Source: Pseudodonghicola flavimaris (GTDB lineage: Bacteria > Pseudomonadota > Alphaproteobacteria > Rhodobacterales > Rhodobacteraceae). Taken from it: DNA of 64,000 nt. The DNA lies in NCBI RefSeq assembly GCF_030164425.1, contig NZ_JASNJD010000002.1, forward strand, positions 310,001 through 374,000, in the 5' to 3' direction. The translations under genes were made by a program, and so were the position numbers. Positions 23,959 through 35,000 of this stretch are shown here, one piece after another. Each line of letters starts with the position of its first letter. The stretch's first letter is position 1. A model generated the notes under the pieces. It was given only the letters and a program-made list of their open reading frames with translations. It did no database searches and had not been told where the DNA came from.

Positions 23959-25632
23959 TCATAGATCTGGAATGTATTTTTTCAGGTCCAGCCGGGTATC
24001 GGCAACTTCAGCCTCAGCGGCGCGATGCGTCGCCGCGACGATTACGCTTTGCGGCAGGAACCGGCGGATACCGGCCACCACCGCGCGCGCGGTTTCGGAA
24101 TCCAGACCTTCGGTCGGTTCATCCAACAGCAGAATCTCCGGACGGCGCAACAGGGTGCGTGCCAGAGCCAGCCGTCGTGATTCCCCGCCCGACAGTCCGG
24201 CGCCCCCCTCCCCAAGTGGCGCGGCAAGTCCGCCGCGCATCTCGACCACCCGGTGCAGTGCCACGGCGCGAAGAACCTCCTCTGCCTCCGCGTCGCTCAG
24301 CCCCGGGCGAGCGATTTCCAAATTGTCCCGAACGCTGCCGGCCAGCAATGCGCTACGCTGCGGCAAAAGCGCCAGATGCTCGCGCAGCTCCGGTTCCGGC
24401 CACTGGCCCAGCGGCACGCCCAGGCAACGAATCTCGCCCGCAGCCACCGGCGTCACCGCGGCGATCGCATCCAGCAAGGTGCTTTTTCCGGCGCCGCTGG
24501 CACCGCTGATGGCCAGCATCTCTCCCGGTGCAACCGACAGGCTCAGCCCCCGGATCATCGGCATCGACCGACCCGGATGCGCCAGGGAAACATCGATCAA
24601 TTCCAACCCCTTGGCCGCATCCGGCGCGGGTTTCCGGACGGCTGCTGCGACCGGTTCGGCACCGGTGGGCCGGTCCGCCAACACCCGTTCTGCGGCGTCG
24701 CGCATCCGCCCCAGCTCTGCCACGCCGCGGCGCAGCGGCAGAACGGTTTCCGCCAGCGCCAGGGCAACGAAAACGCCAATGGCGGCTTCGGCCGCGTCAA
24801 TTTGACCCGCCGCGATCAGCGGGCCGGAAATCCCCAGAACCAGCGCCGTGATCAGCGCCACCAGCACCGACAGCGCCATGCCGGCACCGGTATCGATCCG
24901 GTCCAGATGGTCCTGAGCCGCCCGCGCCGCCGCTTCCTCGGCATCGAGACGGGCACGCCAGTCGGGCACCACGCCCTGCAGAATCGCCTCGCGCTGACCC
25001 CGGAACAGGCCGATGGCGCCGCGCCGCAGCGCCTGCATCGCCGCCTCGGCCCGGGTCGAGGGTTCCAGCGTGCGCAGCGCCACCCGGATCAGCACCAGCC
25101 CACCGCCAACCAGATAGCCCACCGCGATCGACGCCGCGACCGGCAGCGCCACCAGCCAGGACAACATGACGAAGGCCACCGCATGGGTGATCACCGCCGC
25201 CGCCACCGGCAGCGCCAGCCGCAACGCGACCCCGTCCAGCGCATCCACATCGGCAGTGATCCGGGTCAGCGCCGAGGCACCGCGCAGCCGCCGCAGCGCC
25301 TCCATCGGCCAGAGCTCCAACCGCTGCATCAGCGTGATCCTGAGCGCCGCCAGCGCCCGCAGCGTCGCGTCATGGGTCAGCAGCCGTTCGCCATAGCGCG
25401 CCACCGCCCGGCCCAATGCCAGGAACCGCACCCCGGCAGAGGGGCGGAAGACGTCGAAGGCGATGCCGATGCCGGCAACCCCGGCCAGCCCGGTGGCGGT
25501 GATGAACCAGCCCGACAGCCCGAGAAGCGCGGCGCCCATGATCAACACCACCACCGTCAGCGCCGCGCCACGGCTCATCGCCCAGGGGTCGGCCGACCAG
25601 ATCAGCCTGAGGATACGCCACAGACGCGTCAT
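23959..25632 (-). CDS. cydC: Thiol reductant ABC exporter subunit CydC
   Basis: A 557-residue ABC exporter half with an N-terminal six-helix domain and a C-terminal ATPase: Walker [10 protein letters not shown] near residue 380, signature [13 protein letters not shown] and Walker [13 protein letters not shown]. With CydD it exports glutathione and cysteine to the periplasm, needed for assembly of cytochrome bd. Overlaps the cydD stop by 4 bp. Ends with the [13 protein letters not shown] tail. Confidence 0.93.
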   Translation of the reverse strand: MTRLWRILRLIWSADPWAMSRGAALTVVVLIMGAALLGLSGWFITATGLAGVAGIGIAFDVFRPSAGVRFLALGRAVARYGERLLTHDATLRALAALRITLMQRLELWPMEALRRLRGASALTRITADVDALDGVALRLALPVAAAVITHAVAFVMLSWLVALPVAASIAVGYLVGGGLVLIRVALRTLEPSTRAEAAMQALRRGAIGLFRGQREAILQGVVPDWRARLDAEEAAARAAQDHLDRIDTGAGMALSVLVALITALVLGISGPLIAAGQIDAAEAAIGVFVALALAETVLPLRRGVAELGRMRDAAERVLADRPTGAEPVAAAVRKPAPDAAKGLELIDVSLAHPGRSMPMIRGLSLSVAPGEMLAISGASGAGKSTLLDAIAAVTPVAAGEIRCLGVPLGQWPEPELREHLALLPQRSALLAGSVRDNLEIARPGLSDAEAEEVLRAVALHRVVEMRGGLAAPLGEGGAGLSGGESRRLALARTLLRRPEILLLDEPTEGLDSETARAVVAGIRRFLPQSVIVAATHRAAEAEVADTRLDLKKYIPDL

Positions 25633-27278
25633 GCCCGGCCCTCCAGATCAATCACCCGGTCCATCGCAGCGCAGAGCCCGGCATCGTGGCTGGCGACCAC
25701 CACCGTGCGCCCCTCCGCCCGCAGATCGCCCAGTGCGGCAATGATCTGCGCCGCCGTGGCGCGGTCGAGATCGGCGGTCGGCTCATCGGCCAGGATCACC
25801 TCGGCCCCGGACAGGAAAGCCCGCGCCAGCAACAGCCGCCGCGCCTCGCCGCCCGACACGCCGGCGCCGGTTTCGCCCAGCCTGGTCTCCAGCCCCTGCG
25901 GCAGCGCAGCGACGATGGCACCGGCCCGCGCCCGCTCCAGCGCCGCGTCCAGATCGGCGCCGCTGCCATGGGGGTCGAGGAAATCGCGCAGCGTGATATC
26001 GGGCACATGCACCGATTGCGGCACGAAGGCGACACGGGCGCGCCAGGCATCCGCGGTCTCGTCGGTCAGCGGCTGACCGGCCACCAGGATCGTGCCGCTG
26101 TCGGGCCGCAGCAGCCCGGCCGCCAGATCCAGCAGGGTGGATTTGCCGACGCCACTCGGCCCCCGGATCGCCACGCTTTCGCCGGCCGCGATCCGCAGAT
26201 CGGGCAGTGCCCGGCAGGCGCCGCCGCGATTGACGCTGACACCGTCGAACCGCAGCTCTGCCGGGCCGCTCAGCCGGGGGGCCACCGCACCCAGACCCAG
26301 CACCGGCGCCCGCGTCTCCTCTGCCAGCGCCCGCAGCTCGTCGCTCACCGCATCGGCGGAGGCCTTGTCGTGCCAGGCCGAGGCCAGATCGCGCAGCGGC
26401 TGAAAGAATTCCGGCGCCAGCAGCAGGATGAAAATCCCCTCACCCAGGGTCAGCGGGGTGGCCCAGGCGCCGATGGTCACCTCTCCCAGCAGCGAAAACC
26501 CGATATAGACCGCCACCATCGCCACGCCGATGGCGGCAAACAGCTCCAGCACCGTCGACGACAGGAAGGCCACCCGCAGCACCGCCATGGTCCGCTTGCG
26601 CAGACCCTCCGCCCGGTCGGCGAAATCGGCGCGGGACCGGTCGGCGGCATTCAGCAGCCGGATATCTGGCAGCGCCGCGATCCGGTCGATCAGCAGCGCG
26701 TTCATGTCGCCGATCTGCGCCATCTGCTTTTCGCTGGCCTCTTTCGCGGCCATGCCGACCAGCGCCATGAACACCGGGATCAGCGGCCCCGCCACCAGCA
26801 GGATCAGCGCCGCGATCCACGACACATAGAAGGTGCAGGCGATGAACAGCAGCGGGATCACCCGCACCCGCGACATCGCCGGGGTATAGCGCGAGATATA
26901 GGGCGCCAGCATCGCCAGCTTTTCCGACAGCAGCGCCGCCAGATCGGCCGAGGACCTGCTGCGGTCGATCCGCAGCGGCTCACGGTCCAGGAATATCCGC
27001 CGCTGGGTGGCGATCACCTCATCCGCCGCGGCAAAGGCCCGGCGCGCGCTGATCCGGTCGGAGGCCGCCCGCAGCGCCCCCAGAACGGCGAATCCCGCTG
27101 CTGCCGCCCAGGCCGCCGGCCCCAGCTCTCCCGCCGCCCATTGCGCGACGGTCCAGGCGATCAGACCGGCCTGCAGCGGCCAGAGCCCCCCCGACACCAG
27201 CGCCCAGAGCGAGGATTGTCGCAGCAGACGTTTCGGGGAGTCGGTGATCAGATCTCGGGCGGAGGGCTTGGCGGGCAT
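25629..27278 (-). CDS. cydD: Thiol reductant ABC exporter subunit CydD
   Basis: A 549-residue ABC exporter half. Membrane domain residues 1-320, then ATPase with Walker [10 protein letters not shown], signature [13 protein letters not shown] and Walker [13 protein letters not shown]. First gene of cydDCABX; no FNR site was seen in the 165-bp gap upstream. Partner of CydC in periplasmic thiol export. Confidence 0.93.
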   Translation of the reverse strand: MPAKPSARDLITDSPKRLLRQSSLWALVSGGLWPLQAGLIAWTVAQWAAGELGPAAWAAAAGFAVLGALRAASDRISARRAFAAADEVIATQRRIFLDREPLRIDRSRSSADLAALLSEKLAMLAPYISRYTPAMSRVRVIPLLFIACTFYVSWIAALILLVAGPLIPVFMALVGMAAKEASEKQMAQIGDMNALLIDRIAALPDIRLLNAADRSRADFADRAEGLRKRTMAVLRVAFLSSTVLELFAAIGVAMVAVYIGFSLLGEVTIGAWATPLTLGEGIFILLLAPEFFQPLRDLASAWHDKASADAVSDELRALAEETRAPVLGLGAVAPRLSGPAELRFDGVSVNRGGACRALPDLRIAAGESVAIRGPSGVGKSTLLDLAAGLLRPDSGTILVAGQPLTDETADAWRARVAFVPQSVHVPDITLRDFLDPHGSGADLDAALERARAGAIVAALPQGLETRLGETGAGVSGGEARRLLLARAFLSGAEVILADEPTADLDRATAAQIIAALGDLRAEGRTVVVASHDAGLCAAMDRVIDLEGRA

Positions 27279-27443
27279 TTCACTTCCGGTCGGGTCGCGC
27301 AGCGTGCGGTTGTATTTTCGTGCTCTCTGCCCGCTACTCTAGTGTGAAACCCCCGGGGTTCCAGCCGAATCGCCCGCGCCCCAGTGACGCGGGGGGGGCT
27401 TCTCCTGCGATATGGAAAGCTCTGCGCAACCTTTTGGAAGGTC

Positions 27444-28283
27444 TCATATTTTCATCATCGCGACGCCGCAGGCGATCAGGCCGGCGGAGGTCCAACGCCA
27501 GCGGCTCACCCTTTCGTGCAACACGAAGGCCGCGATCAGCGCCGCAAAAAGGATGCTGGATTCGCGCAGCGCCGCAACCAGAGCGATCGGCGCCTGGGTG
27601 AAAGCCCAGACCGCGATCCAGTAGGAGCCCAGCGACATCGCGCCGGCGGCAATTCCGGTTCTCCACGCCGGCAACAGCGCCGGAAAGGCCGCCCGCCCGC
27701 GCACTGCGGCAAAGAAAGCCACCATGATCAGCGCATCGCCGACGACCATCCAGAGGATGAATCCAGACGCCCCGCCCGCGATCCGTGCCCCGACCCCGTC
27801 CAGCAGCGTATAGCTGGCGGTGAACCCCGCCGTTCCCAGCGCATAGAACAGCGCCTTGCCGCGCATCCGCCCGCCGCTGCCGCCCTTCAGCGCCATCAAC
27901 AGGATGCCGGCAGAGATCGCCGCCACCGCCGCCAGTGCCATCGGGCTGAACGCCACCCCCAGAAAGGCTGCAGAAACCAGGGTGACGATCAGCGGCGCAC
28001 TGCCACGCGCCAGCGGATAGGCCTGGCTCAGGTCGGCATGGGCATAGGCCTGGATCAGGAACAGCTTGTACCCCGCATGCAGCGCCGCCGCCGCGGCGAT
28101 CCAGGGCCAGGCCGGAACCGGCGGCTGGGCGACGAAAGGCAGGATCGGCAGCGCCAGCGCCGCCTGAACGATCGCCAGCAACAGAACGGTCGACGCCCGG
28201 TCCAGCCCCAGCTTGACGACAGAGTTCCAGCCGGCATGCAGGACGGCTGCAAACAACACGGCGACGAAGACATGATTAGACAT
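27444..28283 (-). CDS. EamA/DMT-family transporter
   Basis: A 279-residue protein of about ten membrane helices in two EamA repeats; AYAHADLSQAYPLARGSAPLIV and TQAPIALVAALRESSILFAALI are typical. Start MSNHVFVAVLF at 28283 is taken because upstream sequence is not hydrophobic and faces the LysR promoter. Divergent from the LysR gene, which likely controls it. Substrate unknown, probably an amino acid or metabolite exporter. Confidence 0.85.
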   Translation of the reverse strand: MSNHVFVAVLFAAVLHAGWNSVVKLGLDRASTVLLLAIVQAALALPILPFVAQPPVPAWPWIAAAAALHAGYKLFLIQAYAHADLSQAYPLARGSAPLIVTLVSAAFLGVAFSPMALAAVAAISAGILLMALKGGSGGRMRGKALFYALGTAGFTASYTLLDGVGARIAGGASGFILWMVVGDALIMVAFFAAVRGRAAFPALLPAWRTGIAAGAMSLGSYWIAVWAFTQAPIALVAALRESSILFAALIAAFVLHERVSRWRWTSAGLIACGVAMMKI

Positions 28284-28444
28284 TGCAGCTCCGGAATCCG
28301 CGGACCGGTCGGGCGGCCGGGCGCGGTGAAAAGGGTGTCGAACGCGACAGGGACGATGGAAACACATGTGACACAGGCTCTTATCGCGGATTGATTTTCC
28401 TTTGAAAACGATGATTAATCACCCCATATGTGAGAAAAACGCAC

Positions 28445-29323
28445 ATGAAACGCGGCACCCTGCCCCTCAACGCCCTGCGCGCCTTCGAGGCGACCATGCG
28501 GCATGGCCAGATGAGCCACGCGGCAGAGGAACTCGGCGTGACCCATGGCGCGGTCAGCCGCCAGATCCGCGGGCTGGAACAGGTGCTGGGCGTGCCGCTG
28601 TTCGAAGGGCCGCGCAATCGTCTGGTCCCGACGGATGCGGCCCGGGCCCTGCAACCGTCGCTGACAGAGGCCTTCGACCGGATCGAAACCGCCGTGCTGC
28701 GCACGATGCACACCGACCGCCGGGTGCTGGACGTATCCTGCCTCAGCACGCTGACGATGCGCTGGCTGATCCCGCGCCTGGCCGCCTTTCAGGCCGAACA
28801 GCCAGAGATCGAGGTGCGGCTGACCGCCGATGACGCGCCGGTGGATTTCACCCGCCAGCGGTTCGATGTCGCCATCCGGGTCGGCCCCGGACCCTGGGGG
28901 GCTGCCCGGGCGTTGCCGCTGTTTGCCGATCTCACCGGCCCGGTGTTGAGCCCAGCGCTCTGCGACAGCCTGCGCGACCCAGCCGCTCTGGATGATCCCG
29001 CCGCATTGCTCGGCCTGCCGACACTCCACACCAGAACGCGGATGTCGGCCTGGCCAGACTGGTGCGCGCAGCAGGGCCTGCCGGTGCCCGAGGCGGCCCG
29101 CATCTTCGAACATTTCTATTTCATGCTGGAGGCCGCAACCGCCGGGCTCGGCGTCGCCATCGCGCCGGAGGTTCTGGTACGCGACGACCTGGCCGCCGGG
29201 CGTCTGCTGGCCCCCTTCGGCTTCCGCCCCTCCGGCCAAACCTATGTCGCGTTGACACCGGAGCAGCCCAGCCGCGACGCTGCCTGCTTCACCACCTGGC
29301 TCCAGCGCATCGCCACCGGCTGA
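28445..29323 (+). CDS. LysR-family regulator (GcvA-like)
   Basis: A 292-residue regulator. The N-terminal winged helix (PLNALRAFEATMRHGQMSHAAEELGVTHG...) is of the GcvA/AmpR type, followed by a type 2 periplasmic-binding effector domain. An in-frame GTG 15 bases upstream is an alternative start; ATG at 28445 gives the usual MKRGTLPLN beginning. Divergent from the EamA transporter across 161 bp, the classic LysR arrangement. Confidence 0.88.
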   Translation: MKRGTLPLNALRAFEATMRHGQMSHAAEELGVTHGAVSRQIRGLEQVLGVPLFEGPRNRLVPTDAARALQPSLTEAFDRIETAVLRTMHTDRRVLDVSCLSTLTMRWLIPRLAAFQAEQPEIEVRLTADDAPVDFTRQRFDVAIRVGPGPWGAARALPLFADLTGPVLSPALCDSLRDPAALDDPAALLGLPTLHTRTRMSAWPDWCAQQGLPVPEAARIFEHFYFMLEAATAGLGVAIAPEVLVRDDLAAGRLLAPFGFRPSGQTYVALTPEQPSRDAACFTTWLQRIATG

Positions 29324-29329
29324 AGCGCG

Positions 29330-30709
29330 TCAAGGCAGCGTTTTGCCCGGGTTCAGCAGACCGGCGGGATCCAAGAGCTGCTTAATCGACCGCATCAGGT
29401 CCAGCGCCACGGGATCCTTGAACCGGGCCATCGACTGCCGCTTGGCGATGCCGATGCCATGTTCGGCGGAAAACGTGCCGCCCATCCCCACCACCAGCCT
29501 ATCGATGGTCTCGCGCAGCGCCTCGGCCAATGCCGCGTCCTCGCGGGTCAGCCAGACGTTGAAATGGATGTTGCCATCGCCCAGATGCGCCACCGCCAGG
29601 CTTTCGCAGCCCGGGTCCACCTGCTGGATCAGCGGCTCGATCCGGGTCAGGAACGCCTCCACCAGATCCAGAGGCAACGCGATGTCGGTGTCGATCACCG
29701 GGTGACGGCAAAACACGATCTCGGCCGAGGCCTCGCGCAGTGCCCACATCTCGCGCCGCTGCGCCTCGGACTGGGCGATCACTGCGTCGGCGATCCGCCC
29801 GGCTTCCAGCCATTGGCCCAGAACCTCCTCCAGCGCGGCGCCGGCCTGACCGATGCGGCGGGCCTGAACCTCGACCAGCAGATTGACCGGGGCCGGTGCC
29901 TCGAACGGCTCCCGCATCTGGGGAAACAGCGCCCTGGCATGTTCGATATAAGCGCGCGGCATGTATTCGAAGGCGGCGACCTCGTTGCCGCTGGCATCCT
30001 GCAGCGCCGTCAGCAGCGCCGGCGCCTGCGCCAGCCCATCCAGCGCCACCATCGCGGTCGCGCGTTCGACGGGGCGCGGGTGCAGCCGCATCACCGCGGC
30101 GGTGATAATCCCCAGCTGGCCCTCGGCGCCGATCATCAGATCGCGCAGATCGAACCCGGTGTTATCCTTGTTGAGTCCGGTCATCAGATCGAGGATCCGA
30201 CCGTCCGGCAGCACCGCCTCCAGCCCCAGGCAGAGCGCCCGGGTGGTGCCATAGCGCAGTACGTTCGAGCCGCCCGCGTTGGTCGACAGCACCCCGCCGA
30301 TCATCGCCGAGCCGGCGGCGCCGAAGAACAGCGGAAAGCACAGACCATGCTCTGCCGCCGCCTGATCCAGCGCCTCGACGATCACGCCGGCGCCGACCAC
30401 CGCCAGCCGGCTCTCGGGCCGGATCTCGCGGATCCGGTTCAGCCGGGCCACCGACAACGCGATCGCCCCTGGGGCAATGGCACCGCCATTCAGCCCGGTA
30501 TTGCCCGCCACCGGCACCACCGGCACCTGGAAATCCGCCGCCAGCCACAGCACCGCCGCGACCTCGTCCCGGTCGGCGGGGCGGACCACCGCAAGCGGCG
30601 CGCCGGCATAGTCGCCGGTCCAGTCCCGCGCCCAGGGCGCGGCGTCCTCTCCGGTCAGGACATGGGCCGCACCCAGACGGGTGCGCAGCCGGGCGATCAG
30701 ATCATTCAT
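29330..30709 (-). CDS. GlcD/D-2-hydroxyacid dehydrogenase-type FAD oxidoreductase
   Basis: A 459-residue flavoprotein of the FAD_binding_4 plus FAD-oxidase C family (glycolate oxidase GlcD, D-lactate and D-2-hydroxyglutarate dehydrogenases). The FAD domain shows VPVVPVAGNTGLNGG and GAAGSAMIGGVLSTNAGG; the C-terminal domain shows VAHLGDGNIHFNVWL and FSAEHGIGIAKRQSM, holding the catalytic His and metal ligands. Convergent with the LysR gene (6 bp apart). Which 2-hydroxyacid is used cannot be told. Confidence 0.88.
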   Translation of the reverse strand: MNDLIARLRTRLGAAHVLTGEDAAPWARDWTGDYAGAPLAVVRPADRDEVAAVLWLAADFQVPVVPVAGNTGLNGGAIAPGAIALSVARLNRIREIRPESRLAVVGAGVIVEALDQAAAEHGLCFPLFFGAAGSAMIGGVLSTNAGGSNVLRYGTTRALCLGLEAVLPDGRILDLMTGLNKDNTGFDLRDLMIGAEGQLGIITAAVMRLHPRPVERATAMVALDGLAQAPALLTALQDASGNEVAAFEYMPRAYIEHARALFPQMREPFEAPAPVNLLVEVQARRIGQAGAALEEVLGQWLEAGRIADAVIAQSEAQRREMWALREASAEIVFCRHPVIDTDIALPLDLVEAFLTRIEPLIQQVDPGCESLAVAHLGDGNIHFNVWLTREDAALAEALRETIDRLVVGMGGTFSAEHGIGIAKRQSMARFKDPVALDLMRSIKQLLDPAGLLNPGKTLP

Positions 30710-30836
30710 GGCATCGGGCCTTGCTGCGGCGGGCAGGCGCCCGCCGAATTGCGATCAGCAGCCGTCCGGCAGAGCCGACAGCTGCACCCTTCCCCCATAG
30801 ACCCGGCCGGGACGGCGCCGCAACCATCCCGCCGGC

Positions 30837-31871
30837 TCAGGCTGGCAACGACGGGCTGAAGGTCATCAGGCTGAGGATGGTGAACATCACCTGGGCGGCA
30901 ACATGGGCGGTATTGGTGGTGGCGTCATATTCCGGCGACACCTCGACCACATCGGCGCCGATCAGGTTCAGCCCCTTCAGCCCGCGCAGCAGCTCCAGCA
31001 CCTCGCGCGGGGTCAGCCCGCCGACCTCGGGCGTGCCGGTCCCCGGCGCAAAACCCGGATCGACCGCATCGATGTCGAAGGACAGATAGGTCGGCCCATC
31101 GCCCACCACGGCGCGGGCACGGCGGATGATTTCGACCATGCCCAGATGCGGCACTTCCTCGGCGTGGATCACGCTCATGCCGGAGACGGTGGAGAATTCC
31201 CACAGGTATTCCGAAGACCCGCGGATGCCGATCTGGATCGTGCGCTCCGGGTCCAGCACCCCGTCCAGCACCGCGTTGCGCATCGGCCCGCCGTGGTGGA
31301 AGCGGGTGCCGTCGGTGGAGCCGCCGGTGTCGCAATGGGCATCGATATGGATCAGCCCCACCGGCCGGTCCCGCCCCAGGGCGCGCAGGATCGGATGGGT
31401 CACCGAATGATCGCCGCCGACCGATAGCGGCAACGCCCCGGCGGCCAGAATACGGTCGATATGCGCCTCGATATCGCGATGGCTCTGCTCCAGATCGTAG
31501 CGCCCGGTGAAGGCGACATCGCCGATATCGGCCACCCGCGCCTCATGCAGCGGCAGGCAGTCCAGCACATGCTCGTAGGGTCCGATCCGCTCGATCGCGC
31601 GCATCGCCCTGGGGCCGAAGCGAGTGCCGGGCCGGTTGGTGATGCCCAGATCCATCGGCAGCCCGGTCAACGCGATCTGCAGCCCCTCGGCTGATCCGTC
31701 GGGCCGGTGCGGCGCATCCAGCAGCGTCGGCACCCCGGACCAGGGCATCGCCCGGGTGCCCGCGGGATTGAACAGCTTTTGCCCGACGCGGGCGAATTTC
31801 GGGTCGTAGATGCGGGTGCTGTTCTGCGCGCCGAATTGCGCCCGCAGGGCCGCCAGACGTTCCTTGTCCAT
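30837..31871 (-). CDS. Agmatinase-family ureohydrolase
   Basis: A 344-residue arginase-superfamily enzyme. The dimanganese ligands are in GGDHS (H155), HIDAHCD (D177, H179, D181) and SFDIDAVDPG (two Asp near 266-268). The N-terminal extension of about 60 residues is usual in guanidinobutyrase, guanidinopropionase and related enzymes, so agmatine is not certain as substrate. It releases urea from a guanidino compound. The neighbour on the same strand is the flavoprotein 127 bp downstream. Confidence 0.88.
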   Translation of the reverse strand: MDKERLAALRAQFGAQNSTRIYDPKFARVGQKLFNPAGTRAMPWSGVPTLLDAPHRPDGSAEGLQIALTGLPMDLGITNRPGTRFGPRAMRAIERIGPYEHVLDCLPLHEARVADIGDVAFTGRYDLEQSHRDIEAHIDRILAAGALPLSVGGDHSVTHPILRALGRDRPVGLIHIDAHCDTGGSTDGTRFHHGGPMRNAVLDGVLDPERTIQIGIRGSSEYLWEFSTVSGMSVIHAEEVPHLGMVEIIRRARAVVGDGPTYLSFDIDAVDPGFAPGTGTPEVGGLTPREVLELLRGLKGLNLIGADVVEVSPEYDATTNTAHVAAQVMFTILSLMTFSPSLPA

Positions 31872-32060
31872 GTCGCTCTTCCGTCTTCAGAGAGGGTCAG
31901 CGCAGGATCACCCCGGATCGGCGGGCAAATCAACCGGCTTCGGTCCCGACCGTGCGGCGGGGCCAACCGGTGACTTCCCCCTGCCTGCGAAACAACGGCG
32001 CCCGCCCGATTTCGCAATGAAAAACTTGAGGGAATCGGCATCCCTCTGCATCATGAGACC

Positions 32061-35000
32061 ATGGGAGACCGTGTAGACCTTTGGCTCAACGACCTGGGGT
32101 TGCACCAATACGCCGATCTCTTCAATCAGAACGATATCGGCCTCCGGGCGCTTCCTCATGTCACGGAAACGGACCTGGTAGAGCTTGGCATCAGCCTGGG
32201 CCACCGGCGCATTCTGCTGGCCGCGATCGCAGAGCTTTCGCATCACGCCGGCGGCGCCGAAGCCGACAGCCCTCCGGGTACGGATGGCGCCGTTTCGACA
32301 GCGGAGCGGCGGCAGCTGACCGCGATGTTCGCCGATCTGGTCAATTACACCGAAATGAGCAACAGCTTCGACCCCGAGGAGATGCGGCCGCCGCTGCAAC
32401 GCTATCAGGATATGGTCGCCGGCGGCATTTCCCGGTTCGGCGGCCATATCGCCAAGTTTCTGGGTGACGGCATGCTGGTCTATTTCGGCTGGCCCACCGC
32501 CTATGAGGATCACCCCTATCGCGCGGTGGCCGCCGGGCTGGAAATCCTCGGACGGATCGGAGAGATCCAGGCCCCCGACGGCAGCCCGCTGGCGCTGCGG
32601 ATCGGGGTGGCAACCGGGCCGGTGGTGGTGGGCGATCTGGTCGGGCAGCAGACCCGCGACGATGGCGCCGTGACCGGCCGGGTCCTGAATCTCGCCGCCC
32701 GGATCGAGGCGCAGGCCACCCCCAATACGCTGGTGATCCCGGCCGAGATGGAGACGCTGCTGGGCGGGATGTTCGAATGCCGCGATCTGGGACCGATGGA
32801 GCTGAAGGGGTTTCGGGCGCCGCAACGGATCCTGCAGGTGGTCCGGGAGAAAACCGCCGAAAGCCGCTATCACGCCGCCCATCCCTCCCGCGGGGAGAAG
32901 ATCGTCGGCCGTCAGATCGAACGCGACCTGCTGGAACAGGCCTGGACCCGGGCGCGGGCCGGCACCGGCGAAGTCGTCCTGCTGACCGGAGAGGCCGGCA
33001 TCGGCAAATCGCGGCTGGTGGAGGATTTCCTGACCCAGCATGTGTCAGCCGACGAGACCGATATCATCCGCCTGAACTGTTCGCCCTATTTCAGCAAGAC
33101 ACCGTTCCATCCGGTCGCCCAACGAATCGCCCAGGATGCCGGGCTGCAGCCCGGCGACGATGCCAGGGTGATCACCGAAAAACTGCGGCACCTGCTGCTC
33201 CTGCGCAAGACCGCCGATCTCGATCACGTGGTGTCGGTCTATCTCACCCAGGTGGCGCCGGATGCCGAGGCCGCCGCACCGATCGTGTCGATGCCGCCGG
33301 AGGAGCGCAAGGACATGGTCACCCGCACCCTGCTGGAGGTGCTGCGCGCCCGCGCCGTCGCGCATCCGGTGCTGATGGTAGTCGAGGATGCCCATTGGAT
33401 CGACCCGTCGACAGCGCAGTTCCTCGGGCGGATCGTCGCCACCTGTTCGGATATGCGGCTGATGTTGCTGGTGACGCACCGGCCGGGATGGACCTGCGAC
33501 TGGGCCAGTCTGCATGGCCATGTCACCACGCTGCACATCCGCCGCCTGGACCCCGAGCAAGTAGCAGAGCTGATCTCTCAGGTCTCGGGCAAGCGCCCCG
33601 ATCCCGCCGTCGCGCGGGATATCATCGCCAAGACCGACGGTGTGCCCCTGTTCGTCGAGGAAGTCACCCGCGCCGTCTTCGCCGCCGGCACCCATCTGGC
33701 CGGCGAGGTGCCGCCATCGCTGCAGGGCGCGATGATGGCCCGGCTCGACGCGGTCTCGGACGAGGCCAAGCAGACCGCGCTGACCGCCTCTGTCTTCGGT
33801 CGCGAATTCTACGCCGATCTGATCGCACGGGCGATGGACCGGTCGCTGGCAGCGGTGCACACCAGCCTGGACGAGCTGTGCAATTCCGGGCTGGTCTATG
33901 AAAGCGGCCAGCACCGCGATGCCTATGTGTTCCGCCATGCGCTGCTGCGCGACACCGCCTATCACTCGATGGTGTCGGAGACCCGGCGCGACTGCCATCG
34001 GCGGGCTGCCGTGGTGTTGCAGGCGCTGCGCCCCGCCGTGGCGGAGCGGGAACCCGAGCTGATCGCCCGGCATTTCACCGAGGCCGAGGCCCCGGCAGAG
34101 GCCTTCCCGCACTGGAAACGCGCGACCGAGATGGATCTGGCGCGTTCCGCAAACGAAGAGGCGCTGGCCCATGCCAAGGCCACCGTCGCCACCGCCGAGA
34201 AGCTGGGGCGCGCCGCCCTGCCGGAACGGATCGCCGCCCGGATCCTGCTGGGCCGCAGCCTGGAGGGCGTGGGCCGCCTGCCCGAAGCGCTCGATACCCT
34301 CTTCGCGGCGATCGACGAATCCTCCCGCGCCGGCCTGGTCGACCTGCACGCCGAGGCGGCGCAGCGGTCCGCCGACGCGGCGCTGATGTCCAGCCACGGG
34401 GTCGAGACCGCCTATGCCGCCTGCCGCGCCGCCCTGGAGACGCTGCCAGACTCGGATGAACGGATGCGCTGCCGGCTGTCGGGGCAGATGGCCCGCTGCA
34501 CGATGCACCTGGGCCGCTTCGCCGAAAGTGCCCGGCTCAGCCACGAGGTGCTGCGGCTGGCACCGCGGCTGGGCGACAAACGGGCGCAATTCGCGGTGAT
34601 GATGTCGCGGTTCTTCGCGCCGCTGCCGGCGCGCGCGCCCGACGAGGTCACCAACTGGCGTGGCCGGCTCGCCGATATGCAGTCCGTCGCCGATGGCCTC
34701 AGCGAGATCGACCGCGGGCGCGACCGGTCGCTGCACTTCTACGTCGCCACCGAAATGGGGGATCGCGACATGGCCGAGGAGGCGCTCGAACGCCTGTCGG
34801 AGGTCAGCCGCGCCCGCAACCATCCGCAGTTGCACTGGGTGGAACAGCACGGCCGCGCCCTGATGGCGATCCTCAACGGGCAGTTCGACACTGCGCAGGC
34901 GCACGCGGAAAAGGCGCTGCGCATCGGCCGACAGACCCATGGGCCGCATATCGAGGGCGTCTACGGGGTGCAGATGTTCACCATCCGGCGCGAACAGGCC